Shown here one piece after another: positions 22,801 to 32,655 of a DNA stretch of 64,000 bases (its first letter is position 1; each line of letters begins with the position of its first letter). The stretch is from Lactarius indigo (lineage: Eukaryota > Basidiomycota > Agaricomycetes > Russulales > Russulaceae), in the NCBI GenBank assembly GCA_025766275.1, contig JAFKAC010000138.1:1-64000 (forward strand). The letters are read 5' to 3'. Both the position numbers and the translations under genes were made by a program. The notes beneath the pieces were generated by a model, which was not told the origin of the DNA, searched no databases, and saw nothing but the letters and a program-made list of their open reading frames with translations.

Positions 22801-24896
22801 CAAGGAACGACGCCATCGAGATCATGTGGCTGAAAGCATACCTAAACCTATCGCCATCCAGACCGCTGTGGGCGATTGTAACAGACATCTTGATCAACGC
22901 AGCAGCCCCCCCAGGCACGTCCGCGGTTGCAAGGACGAACACCTTCCTGCAAACATGGGAACCCCCCACCCAGGGCCCCCGCGCGGCAACCCTGGGTGAA
23001 GACATCATAAGAATGCTTAAGATAGCCAAGAAATATAAACTGAACCTAGCTGCGATAAGACTCTCACCTGGACTGCGGGCGAATCTCCCCGCATGGTACC
23101 ACCCAGGGGCAGCGCCACGCCCGATGACAAACGTAGCCTCAAAGTGCCTGCTAAGGCGCCACGCGGTAAAAACGGTAGCAGACCTAATCAAACTCACGAG
23201 GAAAATCAGACAACGAGACCGGACGTCAGCACACTCACCGTCCCAAGCATGCGTCTGCGTCCACTGTGCACGAGACAGACTCCTGGGATGCAAAAACCCC
23301 CACGCTTGCGCGTCGGAAGCTATGGAAAGAATCAATGATATAGCACCAAAATACAACCCGAACGCACCCGAACAGCACGACGATCTGTCCCTCACACCCA
23401 ACAGGAAAGCAAAGAACATGAAGGCCCAAGATACGAAAGGGGAGGTCCTTTTTGACCCTACAATCACCTGCAAAAGGGGGATAGAAGAATGCTTCAGAAT
23501 ATTCACGAACCCGGATAGACTCACGATGACCCCGGCTAGCCGCCAGCTCACCAGAGGCAGGAACCTCGCCCACATAAAGATCGAGGCCTACACTGACGGC
23601 TCCTGCTCAAACAACGGCAGACTCGATGCGAGGTGTGGAGGCGGAGTATGGATCGGCGACGACCACCAACACAACAACGCCCTAAGAGTCCCGGGCCCCA
23701 GCCAATCGAACCAAGTTGGAGAACTGGCGGCGGTCATCGCAGCAGTGAAAGCACTGCCGAACTACTGTCACCTGACCCTAATAACAGACTCCAGATACGT
23801 GATCGAGGGACTCACAGAACACCTCGGAAGCTGGGAAGACAGAGGATGGATAGGAATTAAAAACGCGGACATGTTCAAACGCGCGGCCTACCTCTTGAAG
23901 AGTAGGACGGCCCCAACCTCCTTCCAATGGGTAAAAGGCCACCGAGGAAACCTAGGAAACGAAGAGAGTGATAAGTTAGCGAAGGAAGGGGCAGACAAGG
24001 AAGAAGAAGACGAACTCCCCTTGGGCGTCCCGATAGAATTTGACCTACAAGGGGCCAAACTCGCAACGCTAACGCAAGCGATCGCGTATAAGGGCATCCG
24101 AGAAAGGCGAACAGTCCCGACCCGCCCCTCCACGAATCACAACCTAGACACCACGAGAGAAGCGGTAAGAATATATACAGGGAACCGCGAAACAGACGAC
24201 ACCCTGTGGAGAAGTATAAGAAGACGCACCATCCGAATAAGAGTCCAGCAGTTCCTCTTCAAGGCGATGCACGCCACCCCCATGGTCGGTGAAGTATGGT
24301 TCCGCATACCCGGATACGAACAGAGAGGAACGTGCGCCACATGCGGAACGACGGAAACGATGGACCACATCCTCCTGGGCTGCAGCGAAAACCCCGTGAG
24401 GATAGCATGGAATCTAGCCAGAGAACTGTGGCCACACGAAGACATACCATGGCCGGAACCGAGCCTAGGCACCATCCTAGGGTGCGGATGCCTATCCCCG
24501 AACGACGTTACCCTACTAGACGAAGAAGATAGACGACGAGGGGCCAACCTGAAAAAGAAGGCCGCGACGCGTCTCCTCCAAATCACCCTCTCCGAGACGG
24601 CGCACCTGATATGGGTTTTACGATGCGAGAGAGTAATACAAGGGACCCACCACTCACCGAGCCAGGTCAAAGCAAGATGGCTTAAAGCCATAAATAGAAG
24701 ACTTACCGACGACAAAATAACAGCCACGAAAATAAAGAGAAGCGTCCCCTTTACCCAGCTCGTGGAGGCGACCTGGGAGAAAGCCCTGAAAAAGTCCTCT
24801 GATCTGCCGGATCGGTGGATTCACAATCGTGAGGTTTTAGTGGGTAGGAATGCACGCCAGTCCCAGGCCGCCGATGGCGACGACAACGTGCCTTGA
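19833..24896 (+). CDS. LINE ORF2: endonuclease, reverse transcriptase, RNase H
   Basis: 1687 residues without a break. An apurinic-type endonuclease/exonuclease fold covers about residues 58-310 (KIASLNMNGY, QETHLD, MGDFNL, TDHWMV). Reverse transcriptase covers about 600-870 (NYRPITLLNTDYKI, ALDQEKAYDKI, TRGVRQGDPLSCLLF, LFADDTLLYL). An RNase H domain covers about 1248-1395 with its acidic residues in YTDGS, GELAA, ITDSRYV and NEESDKLA. A C-terminal C-x2-C-x7-H-x4-C knuckle lies at about 1500. It nicks the target and copies the element RNA onto the cut end. The ORF lies 129 nt after ORF1. All catalytic motifs are present, so the enzyme is predicted active. Confidence 0.95.
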   Translation: MIRVPPPPQAVPRPPSQRHANESRTYGAPLGTHRYPPIQGDNYNINHKPKNQTLKANIKIASLNMNGYAAPASNMTGIEKWSAIYQTMNKNKIAILALQETHLDNNLLHSVHECFGKRLTIINSQLETGPRTSAGVAFAINRSLIAPADMTSFELEKGRALAIKFKWHGNDEIVLINVYAPNNKNDHQPFWENLDQKRRSKGLRRPDFMMGDFNLTEDPIDRAPAHNDNTTAIAALRNLRQCLDLQDTWRHAFPHDRCFSYRATINGRPIKSRIDRIYTSSEAAKTTYEWSTHQTSVPTDHWMVSVRYAPSHAPYIGTGRDAIHASEIKHEELTDPIIERGKCLQADLLRLVRDNVPREVETPQTLWHVFKQDTKAIAKKHCKESRRRLTKKISAIERERKSLTDNPELDNDETLRTNEAHLASELEHLERIQTRDKQDHTRAIISNHGEVLGGIWSAMNKDRKPRDLIYHLKVPDSSPVRYERDTRRMTKLTRDFHESLQTKDITLPDDDREYLEKIETALREVPGSQRLTDEEAVNIDWSTSYAQVGEALRLSKNGTASGLDGCPYELWKELKSRHDVAVIERKKGFDILGVLTELFTDIQTYGVDARTDFAQGWMCPIYKKKDRTDIGNYRPITLLNTDYKILTKLMALQLVKPIHKIIHPDQTGFIPKRSIFNNIRLTKAVINYAEVMEEDGAIIALDQEKAYDKIRHKYLWRAMENINIPQEFITTVKSLYQNACTQVALNGVLSEPFQVTRGVRQGDPLSCLLFNIAIEPLACKLRNCEDLKGLIIPGAEEKLIVSLFADDTLLYLSKEDRFDLVEPILTTWCEASGAKFNVEKTEIIPIGGEAHRLEVINKRKINPLDEKELDARIHIAKDGEAVRSLGAWVGNNAEDLTAWEIALDKMKRKLEIWGRTHPTMYGKRLIAQAVIGGHTQFLAMAQGMPPHIEDALTTMIRDFIWEGGVSPRISQEFLQKPLNEGGLNLLDIKARNDAIEIMWLKAYLNLSPSRPLWAIVTDILINAAAPPGTSAVARTNTFLQTWEPPTQGPRAATLGEDIIRMLKIAKKYKLNLAAIRLSPGLRANLPAWYHPGAAPRPMTNVASKCLLRRHAVKTVADLIKLTRKIRQRDRTSAHSPSQACVCVHCARDRLLGCKNPHACASEAMERINDIAPKYNPNAPEQHDDLSLTPNRKAKNMKAQDTKGEVLFDPTITCKRGIEECFRIFTNPDRLTMTPASRQLTRGRNLAHIKIEAYTDGSCSNNGRLDARCGGGVWIGDDHQHNNALRVPGPSQSNQVGELAAVIAAVKALPNYCHLTLITDSRYVIEGLTEHLGSWEDRGWIGIKNADMFKRAAYLLKSRTAPTSFQWVKGHRGNLGNEESDKLAKEGADKEEEDELPLGVPIEFDLQGAKLATLTQAIAYKGIRERRTVPTRPSTNHNLDTTREAVRIYTGNRETDDTLWRSIRRRTIRIRVQQFLFKAMHATPMVGEVWFRIPGYEQRGTCATCGTTETMDHILLGCSENPVRIAWNLARELWPHEDIPWPEPSLGTILGCGCLSPNDVTLLDEEDRRRGANLKKKAATRLLQITLSETAHLIWVLRCERVIQGTHHSPSQVKARWLKAINRRLTDDKITATKIKRSVPFTQLVEATWEKALKKSSDLPDRWIHNREVLVGRNARQSQAADGDDNVP

Positions 24897-25105
24897 GTCC
24901 CACACTACCCCTACACCAGGGGTGTACCTTAATCTGTATTTTCCCTCACTCTGGGCTGCGGCCCGGCTATCGCGAGTCAGGCAGGGCTGATACCTACAAT
25001 CTCCTGCTGTCTGACAACTATTTACGGAAACTACCTACTATAGATAGTATGTGCTTTCCGAATTTAGAACGCTTTCCAAAAAAAAAAAAAAAAAAAAAAA
25101 AAAAA

Positions 25106-25119
25106 CAAAGTGTTATGTA
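25106..25119 (+). repeat. right target-site duplication of the LINE
   Basis: CAAAGTGTTATGTA directly after the poly(A) tail and identical to 16795-16808. It fixes the insertion ends. Confidence 0.95.
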
Positions 25120-25911
25120 ACCTGATCATATTTCGCAAGACATTTCGCGTGGTTCACACGAAATTTCACTTTGCATATGACCTTGTTACTTTTTAAATAT
25201 GAATGGCGCACTGGTCTGTCTGGAGCTTTGGAACCCGGGTTGTGTTCCCGCGCGGCCTGGAGCATCTATCAGCTACCATACGCCGGCCTAAGTTTAGGTG
25301 CGTACTGGTGACGCTCTAAGGTAAGGAGCGATGTCTTCCGAGTCGGCGAGAAAATTTAACCAGCTCGGCCATAGAGAATCGACAAACGCACGTCACCCGA
25401 AGACAAAAAAAAACACTATAACTGATCAATCCCTCCCCGTGGTAGTCACTGAAGGATTCCTGACTGATGGCGGTTCGAAATTGATGCGTACTTCGTTCCC
25501 GGAACCGGGCGGTATTTGATCCTTGATCCCGAACCCAAGCCCTGTACAGTCGAGATGTGTGTTGCTCCCAGAGCCGTCGTGGAAAACGCTGTAAAAAATA
25601 GGAAGAAATCGACTATGTTGGGACTGCGTAAAGTACAAGAAGTGAGAGCGCGCTCAGTGGATACAGTGGTTAATCACAACAGCGATAGAGAACGTTGAAA
25701 ATGAAAGCGAATACTGCTTCGAAGCTTATCCGAGAGCTAGGGTCATGCGAGGAGGGTGGTATCGGTATCGGCAATGCTTAGTAGGTATCTCAAGTAGTCG
25801 TCACCTGCAAGAAGTTATCGTCATGAAGTTGGGGACATGACCTTTCGTCCTCAGCCTCGCGAACGAAAAGAAAAAAAAAGTCGTGGGTATAGGGAGGGGG
25901 ACGTGACCGGT
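25120..25911. other. gene-free stretch between the LINE and the membrane-protein gene
   Basis: Continues the target sequence split by the LINE. From about 25528 it matches the segment at 4640 onward. The matched part is the 3' flank of the membrane-protein gene. No coding signal. Confidence 0.55.
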
Positions 25912-27560
25912 CTACATCCCAAGAGAGGAGTATGAGTCGTTCGTCGGCAGACCACCACCATCGGGCATTCTAGCCTCTTGCTTACGGTCCAAACCCGACA
26001 ACCCGAGCTCGTTTCCCGGTGGGTTCATCTTCGGCTCAGCGCCATCGCTCGCCCGGCTCCGCCCACGCGGTTCCTCTCGCGTACCCTCCTCGCCCACCCT
26101 CGCACGCGCACGCGCGTCGTCCCGCTCGCGATCCCGAGTCCACTCCGTCCGCGTCTCCAGCTCTACCTGCACGTCCGCGAGCCGTTGCACGACGCGCGCC
26201 TTGCGTCCGACCTCGCCGTAGTTCCGGAACGTGCGGATGACGAGTATGAAGTATACGAGACCCAGGCCGACTTGGCACGTGATCCCGATCCGCGGGCCGA
26301 GTTCCGCATGTGGAGATAGAGGCGATTGTGTCTGGCCTTGGGCGCCGGTGCGCCAGACGAACGACATGATAGCAACGACGAAGGCGAGCACCGACCACGC
26401 GAGCCAGACTCCGGGTAGCGCAAGGAGGACCCAGACGTTCCAGAATATGGCCGTTTCCGTCTTCTGAGCTTCCTATCCACGAGAATAAGCACGAGTTGAC
26501 TAACGGATCAGGACAGCGTTCGACATACCTCGGCCCAGCGAGATGCGCGGTACATACTGCGCATGTTATCGAAGCGCACAATATACATGATTCCAAACGA
26601 GAGACTCATCAGCGCGCTGACTAGAGAGCATAATGCGGCCGTGCGAGTCAAGGGATCGTCCGCCGCGTCCTGGATCTGGAACAAGGTCAAAATAGCTCTG
26701 CTCGACGATGTCAGTGACCAAGTCTCAAGCACAAAGCAATAGATAACCCACGAGAGGAGCAAAGCCGAAAGCACATTAAGCGTCTTCCATTCTCTTACAA
26801 GTGACGCGACGAAACTCTCCCATGAGAGCTTAAACCTGGCCAAGGCAGGCGAGACATTCGGTGGTACCCAGTCCTCTGGGAACGGTAAGATGGCACCCGT
26901 CGTGCGATATGGCGCGGTCTCTGTCCCCGCCGCTTCGCAAGCATCAATGATCCGCTGGAGCTCGGGTCTCGATACAGCCGCGTCCTGGAATATACGCGCG
27001 ACACGTGAAAAGTACAACGAAGGGAGCCGCAACTGAGTATGCAGATACAATTGGCGCGGGAGCATGTCGAACGCAACTATATGCACTTTATGGAAGCGTG
27101 CGGAGCCAAAGAACGGTACGCACGGGCACGTACACGAGACGTCGGTCTGGGAATCCGGCGTCCCTTCTTCTACGTCTCCGGGTCGCGCGCGCGCTCCGAA
27201 GCATCGCGCGAACGGGTTGAGCGACAGAGAAAAATGAAATTGGAAAGGATCGATGGGCATGAACGGCTCTTCGCGGGAATAGACGCGACCAAGAGGAGAA
27301 AAACGATCTAGGAATGTGCGCAAGGGCGATATAGCACGCGAAGGAGAAGGGGAACGTGCAGGCGAGCCCGATCGTGAACGACTTTGCGTTGGCGACTCGG
27401 CGCTGTTTTTTTGCGACTGAGAAGCCTTGCGTGAATGTCCATGCCCCTGCCTATGAGGCGAGTCGTGGAGTCGGTGCCCGTGTACGCTTTCGTGTGCTCG
27501 AGCCAAAAGAGAAGCAAAGGCGCTTCCATGAGAGCTAGAGAGAATCGGTTCACTGGCAGT
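25528..27560. repeat. segmental duplication, copy 2 (partner about 4640-6500)
   Basis: The intact partner of the decayed copy at 4640-6500, in the same orientation. Similarity covers the 3' flank and most exons of the membrane-protein gene. It fades in the serine-rich region near 27560. Confidence 0.85.
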
Positions 27561-28231
27561 AGGTAACTGACGATGGTCTATAAAAAAAAAAAGGTTAGCG
27601 TGGGTATTATTTTCTGTTTTGAGTGGCTCCGCGCGCTTTTGGCGGGGGTATATGCGCCTTTGCGGCGACCCCATACTAGGATACGCGCTCTAGAACTATG
27701 ACAGGTGAATGCTCACTTGGGCGGGGGCTAGTCGATGACCCTCTATCACTATCAAACGAAACGCGCTGTCGCGATGGTGACTCCCGCTCCACTGCGCTGT
27801 CGGAAACGCTATGGTGCATCGGGAGGGCAGCGCGCAAGGCCGGTGACGGCGGCAAACGCGTTTCCGACGTCGAAGGGAACTCAGAACCCTCTAGGGTGCC
27901 GCTTTTCATACGCAGACTGGTGGCAGAACGGCTGGTAGGCGACGGCCGAAGGTGAGAGGGTAGAGCGGATAGTTTGTCAGAGCTGGTGAGCTGAGACCCG
28001 GAAGAACTAGAGGCTGTTTCAAAAGGAGGTCAAAAGAATACGCGGGGGTATCGTCGGGTATGAGTGATACGAACCAGGCAGACTTTGGTTGGATTGTCCC
28101 ACTTCGGGTGGAGTGTCGGAGGCAGTTGGGAATGGGACATGATTGTCGCATTCTGATTCCTCTGAAGGCTGACGGAGGTATAAGGGATTGGCCGGAAGCC
28201 GTGTTGTGTTTGCATCTGGAGTGTTGGCCAT
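25912..28231 (-). CDS. uncharacterised multi-pass membrane protein of an Agaricomycete family
   Basis: The exons join cleanly. Exon 1 starts at 28231 (MANTPDANTTRLPANP). An intron with donor GTTCGT and acceptor AAACAG brings in a Ser/Pro-rich stretch. A GTGAGC intron (27716 down to 27578) leads to HRQLPTASEPILSS. A long exon runs to about 26537 (RSMYRASRWAE). After an intron ending GGATAG the last exon (EEAQKTETAIFWNVWVLL) stops at 25912. After about 250 disordered residues come VARIFQDAAVSRPELQRIIDAC and FKLSWESFVASLVREWKT. Roughly four hydrophobic helices follow, at VLSALLLSWV, LCSLVSALMSL, WVLLALPGVWLAW and LVYFILVIRTF, then a charged Arg/Glu tail. I remember this helix block from other Agaricomycetes, but no function is known. 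If the first intron is wrong, the start may be 27909. Confidence 0.75.
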
Positions 28232-29365
28232 ATCATTGGTGGGAAGAGAAAACAACGGTAAAACGGGGAACTAAGCGAAGGTTGGTCTGTACACCCTTGT
28301 GTACACCACGCGAGTTGCCATATTCGTGCAGCCACGAACAGCTCTCCTCAGCCTTACCGCCCGAGAGCCCCGAGGAAGTTAACCTCCACTGGCCACAGTG
28401 CTGAATTGGGCGAAGAAGTATTATTATGTACACACTGGCCACCACCGCGTCGTAACAAACTGTCATTCAAGCTGTCATCCATCCATTCCTCGATTTTATT
28501 TGCAAATTTATTGTAAGAGACCATCTCGTCTAGTTAACTCCGTATGTTCAGTGCGAGCACTTTAGAGTAACTGAAGTGATACGTAGTTGGTTACGAACCA
28601 ATCCGAGTCCGCGGGGCTTCGTAGACAGACTGTGCCGCAATAGAGTTATCCCCAATTGGTGTATGTCCGAGTCCGAGTCGGGAGTAAACAAGACCTTGAC
28701 AAGGACTCTCCTCGTTCCGCCAAACATTACTACAGGAAACGTGTTTCACAGTCACCTAACGGCATTATTTGATTACGACGATTGGTGATGGCGGTGGGTG
28801 GACATTGGCCAGACAGACACGACTCGATCGTATCGGCGGGCCGTGGTACTTGTCAGCACTGTTTCCGGAAGGAAATGTTATTTGTTGCAGGTCAGTGCAG
28901 GTCAGTGCAGAAACTTGCATGCTACAACGACCGAAGATTATTTAGCCCAGGGTTTCAACTCAAACAGGCGGGAAACGCAGGGGGGGAGTTAATTGAATCA
29001 CGCGATGAGTCGGGCCGTTGCCTTCTTGTTGATTATTACCTAGTGATTACCTTGACCCTGACACTATTCCTGGCTCGATGCGCGAGTCGAAGAACAGGCA
29101 GCGGTCTACTGTAGCACTGCTCCGGTCTCCGTGGCTTTGACGTTATCTATGGGAGCTATCGGACTCGCGTTTGATTTGACTCTGGAGTCCTGTGGGTCAC
29201 TTTTTCACTTCTCCGAGCTTGGCACCTGCAACCGCTTCGTTCTAGCGTTCATGCAGACGCGACCAAAGTCGTTGGGAACAAGGCGCACTAAAATTACATT
29301 TCGTAAAGAGGTAGTCATCAAGAACATAACAGCAACTCCAAGACGTAGAAATCGAACTATGGATA
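28232..29365. other. gene-free stretch between the membrane-protein gene and RhoGAP copy B
   Basis: Upstream region of the membrane-protein gene and 3' flank of RhoGAP B. A short tandem duplication of AGGTCAGTGC lies at about 28890-28906. No coding motif seen. Confidence 0.5.
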
Positions 29366-32300
29366 TCATGAATCGCTGAACGATCCGGGGAACGCGAAGT
29401 TTCCGGATGCCAAACTCGTCGCAGAGGAGCGACGATGATCTGTTATAGTCGTCCGCGTGCTCCCCGTCCCTGGAATGGACAGCGGGGGTGGTCGACGCTG
29501 CTGTCTCTGCGCTTGCTGAGGCGCGAATCGTGGAAGCGAGGGCACAAGGGATACCTCGGACGGAAATCGCGACCTCACACTTGCGTTCGCGCTCTGCGTG
29601 CCCCAGCGAGTGACGTCCTGCTCTTGAGGCAGTCTCTCCGGCGTTTCCGCAAAGGTGCGTGACGACGAAATAGTCGGCGTCAAGGGGCGAACTGTCGCCT
29701 GCGCTGGCGAACGGCGCCGAGGCGGGTCGACAGCTGAACGTGGACGTGGGATAGATAAGTTGGACAGGTCAGGGGTAAACATGCTACCTGTTGGTTGTGG
29801 ATGGAGATTGGGAGCAGGTACCGCGACATCTTTACTCGTAGCGTCATCAAGGAAGACCTGCACCCGCACAGGGAGTTCTGAGCCCGCGAATTCCGTGAAT
29901 ATCTGTAACTCTGGGAAATCTGGAAGCTGGGGCAGCCATGGTGCTGGTGCTTGCGTAGGTGTGTGCCCCCCGGACAGCTCCTCGTATACAGAGGAGCCCG
30001 ATGGCGACATGGGAGGGGTGGAGAGTGTGTGCGCATAACTGCTTCCTGGGGAGTGTGTAGGGCTCGAGGACTGCAGACTAGGCTGAGGGGAAAGGTCCTC
30101 GAATTGCGAGAATGAAATCGTAGACGTGGCCGATGAATCATCATCCACCACGGGTGTTCGCCCTCTCGGATAGATCGGGGGTGGTGATGGTGACGAAAGG
30201 GGAGGGCACTCGTCGAGCAGGATATGCGCATTGTCGATGAGGGTTTCCATTACAGAATCCTGGCACACTTAAGTATCAGGAATTGAGAAGAGAATGCGAC
30301 ATACATGCATCGACTGGCCAAAGCCGCCTTGTAAAACCTCGTCATTGCCAAAAACTATGGGGGTGAATACGAAAGCTAGGTTCTTTGAGTCCATTCCGTT
30401 CTTATTCGAATGAGAGGCAACACGGGAGAGGTGCCATAAAAGGGCTTCCAACGATGTTCGATGAACCGCAGGCAATCCATGAATCCTCGATCGTAAGAGG
30501 ACGAAACCGTTTGCGGTATGAGAGGCTAAATAAAATATCAAAACACGCGTAAAAGTTTAGAGTCAGCGATGCAGTACCAAGATCACGACTGTGTTGAATA
30601 CGATCTTGTAGTCGGAAGCTGAACAATGGCTCCGGAAGTACTTTCAAGTAGAGCTACGTAACGTGTCGTAGATGAGCCAAAAGAAGTTAAATAACCGTAA
30701 TGGCTGACCTTGAGAAGCGAGGCGACTGTATAGATGTCTGTATCGGAGCTGAACGAGAATCCCTTTTCGTCTCGTTCGACTTTGCGCTGCAGCTATATGC
30801 GTGTTTACAGTTCAATTCATGAGAGGGCGTGTCCCACTGACCTCTTGCACGTGGGCATGCTGCCTGGACAACTGCATTCCGGGATGAGAGATAATAGCAC
30901 CAGTCGCGTCAATGAGCTCACCGTGTATATCCCTTCCGCCTCTAGCCCCCTCTTCTCAACCTCCTCGATGCAGAGCCTAAGGATAGTCGGAACATTGTTC
31001 TGACTTTCTCGGGCTGTCGCATAGTCTGCCAAGGAGAGGCCGAAAACCAAATCTGGGCATTCACCGACATCATAGTTGTGGTAAAGAGTGCGAGGAGGAA
31101 TAGAAAGAGCGAGGGAGGAACGAAGAGATGCCGCTAGAATGGAGGTATCGGTCTCGGCTGAGATATTCTCCACTGCCGATCGAGCATCCGTGGCCAGGTC
31201 GTTATGCATAGTGCATATTGTGCTGTGGACTGCGTTAGGCCCCGAACAACAACAAGGTAGATTTATAGCGCTGACACAGTGGTGTCTGCATATTTAACGA
31301 GAACCTTCTTGACAGTTTCTGTGGTTTCGAAAGAGATACGTTCCAGATTCTGTAAAGACGAGGTTTGTGTCATTTTCCTCTTGCAGAAAAGGACTCACAT
31401 TGTAGCCGTCCTCTAAGACTTTGACCCTCTGCAATCGAAGGCTACAAAGCCGGTGAATAGCCTTGCGATACTCGTCATCTGGCTCAATTCGGTCAATAAC
31501 GTAAAGACCTCGGCTGCACGAACACACCAGCCACTTCAGCTTCTTGTTTAGCGCGAGCCATGCGGACCGCGGGGTCGACATTACCACCCCTGATCGAACC
31601 GTCTCTGTCCAGTCGTGTAATAAACTGGTTCAGTTGTTTCCTTCCTGTGGTCCCATGATCGGGTCAAGTCCAAGATACTATTTGTCATGAGGACGTTACC
31701 ATGTTGAGCGAGATCCGAGATTGACCGAGCAGTAGACAGTGTGCGATGTCGAGAAAAAGTGCCAGAAGGCTTGCTGTCGTGCATGCGTGGCAGCTGTATG
31801 GGATACGATATGTAGATCGTAAGGCTAGATTGAGAAGTTGACTTGGAACTTACCTCAAGGAGACTAGGCGATTGACCGGCACCTTGGGGCTGAGTGGAGG
31901 CGAGAGAAAGATCCTGGTAGCGTCGCCAAATATCAGCGAGAGGAAAGGAGTAGCAAACTATGAGAGGGTTACCTCATATTCCTGACACTTTCTGAAATAT
32001 GCCCTCTTAAGCTTTGGGAGGGTATTCTCTGCATAGTCGGCGTAGGCCGCGGCAGATTCCTTTAGATCGTCCTTGACACGCTTTCTTGAGCGATCCTGAG
32101 TGTCCTATGGACGCTTGAGACGTGACACAGCACGTTCTTTGGATATGAATTCAGCTTACTTTCAACGTTGCCAGAGGGTTGATGACGTCAGCGGCGAGCG
32201 TATTCATGAATACCTGTCGAGTCCTGGTTTCTATGGATTTTGTGAGAATCGGACCCTCAATTCACGTCGTATTATTTCGCACCGCGTTCTAGATTGTCCC

Positions 32301-32655
32301 TGACTTCGTTCCACGCCACTCTAGTTGTGTTGGGCTCGATAGAATCGAAGGATGCATCGGCGGCTTTCGCCTTGTGATAGAGTTTCCTTAAAGAATTGAC
32401 GCTGTGCGAGCAAAAACTGAGCTCAACATACGGGGGTTTCGATTTCTCGCGTGGGGACTAACTATACTTCTTCGATCTTTTTCCTGAAAACGAGGTGATC
32501 AGGGCGAGACGAGGAACTCGAGTTGAGATGAAGAACCTTTCGCGAAAGAAGGTGAGGTAACGATCTGCGAGGACCTTCAGATGTGTATCGTATTGGGCGA
32601 TCAAGCCATTCGAATGGCCATCCAACACAGCCCTGGACTGAGGTTCTGCAGACAT
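29366..32655 (-). CDS. F-BAR/RhoGAP protein, copy B, arginine finger replaced by Thr
   Basis: The start is at 32655 (MSAEPQSRAVLDGHSNG). F-BAR pieces follow down to about 31400 (YRKAIHRLCSLRLQRVKVLEDGYNV). RhoGAP begins at about 31055 (DLVFGLSLADYATARESQNN) with CIEEVEKRGLEAEGIYT. An intron (30921-30872) then joins to LSRQHAHVQE. The usual G-I-Y-R-L-S-G therefore reads G-I-Y-T-L-S-R: the catalytic Arg is Thr and the following Gly is Arg. Later parts are well kept: PEPLFSFRLQDRIQHS, and SKNLAFVFTPIVFG with the normal NLA motif. A Ser/Pro-rich tail of about 290 residues, probably disordered, ends at 29366. Of the three readable copies this is the closest to a standard RhoGAP. Confidence 0.75.

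Larger units (their letters stand above)
16809..25105 (+). mobile_element. full-length Tad1/I-type non-LTR retrotransposon (LINE) with poly(A) tail
   Basis: An 8.3-kb element with a long 5' UTR, ORF1 (zinc knuckle) and ORF2 (endonuclease, reverse transcriptase, RNase H, C-terminal knuckle), plus a 28-A tail at 25078-25105. It is flanked by perfect 14-bp duplications, 16795-16808 and 25106-25119. RNase H plus an apurinic-type endonuclease points to the Tad1/I group common in fungi. The plus strand is strongly A/C-rich with long C-runs, unlike neighbouring genes. Intact ORFs and an unmutated duplication indicate a young, possibly active copy. Target-primed reverse transcription would have inserted it about 340 bp upstream of RhoGAP A. 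Confidence 0.95.

Noticed and set aside
22451..23575. 374-codon minus-strand ORF inside LINE ORF2
   Set aside because: Antisense of an intact reverse transcriptase/RNase H ORF with no motif of its own.
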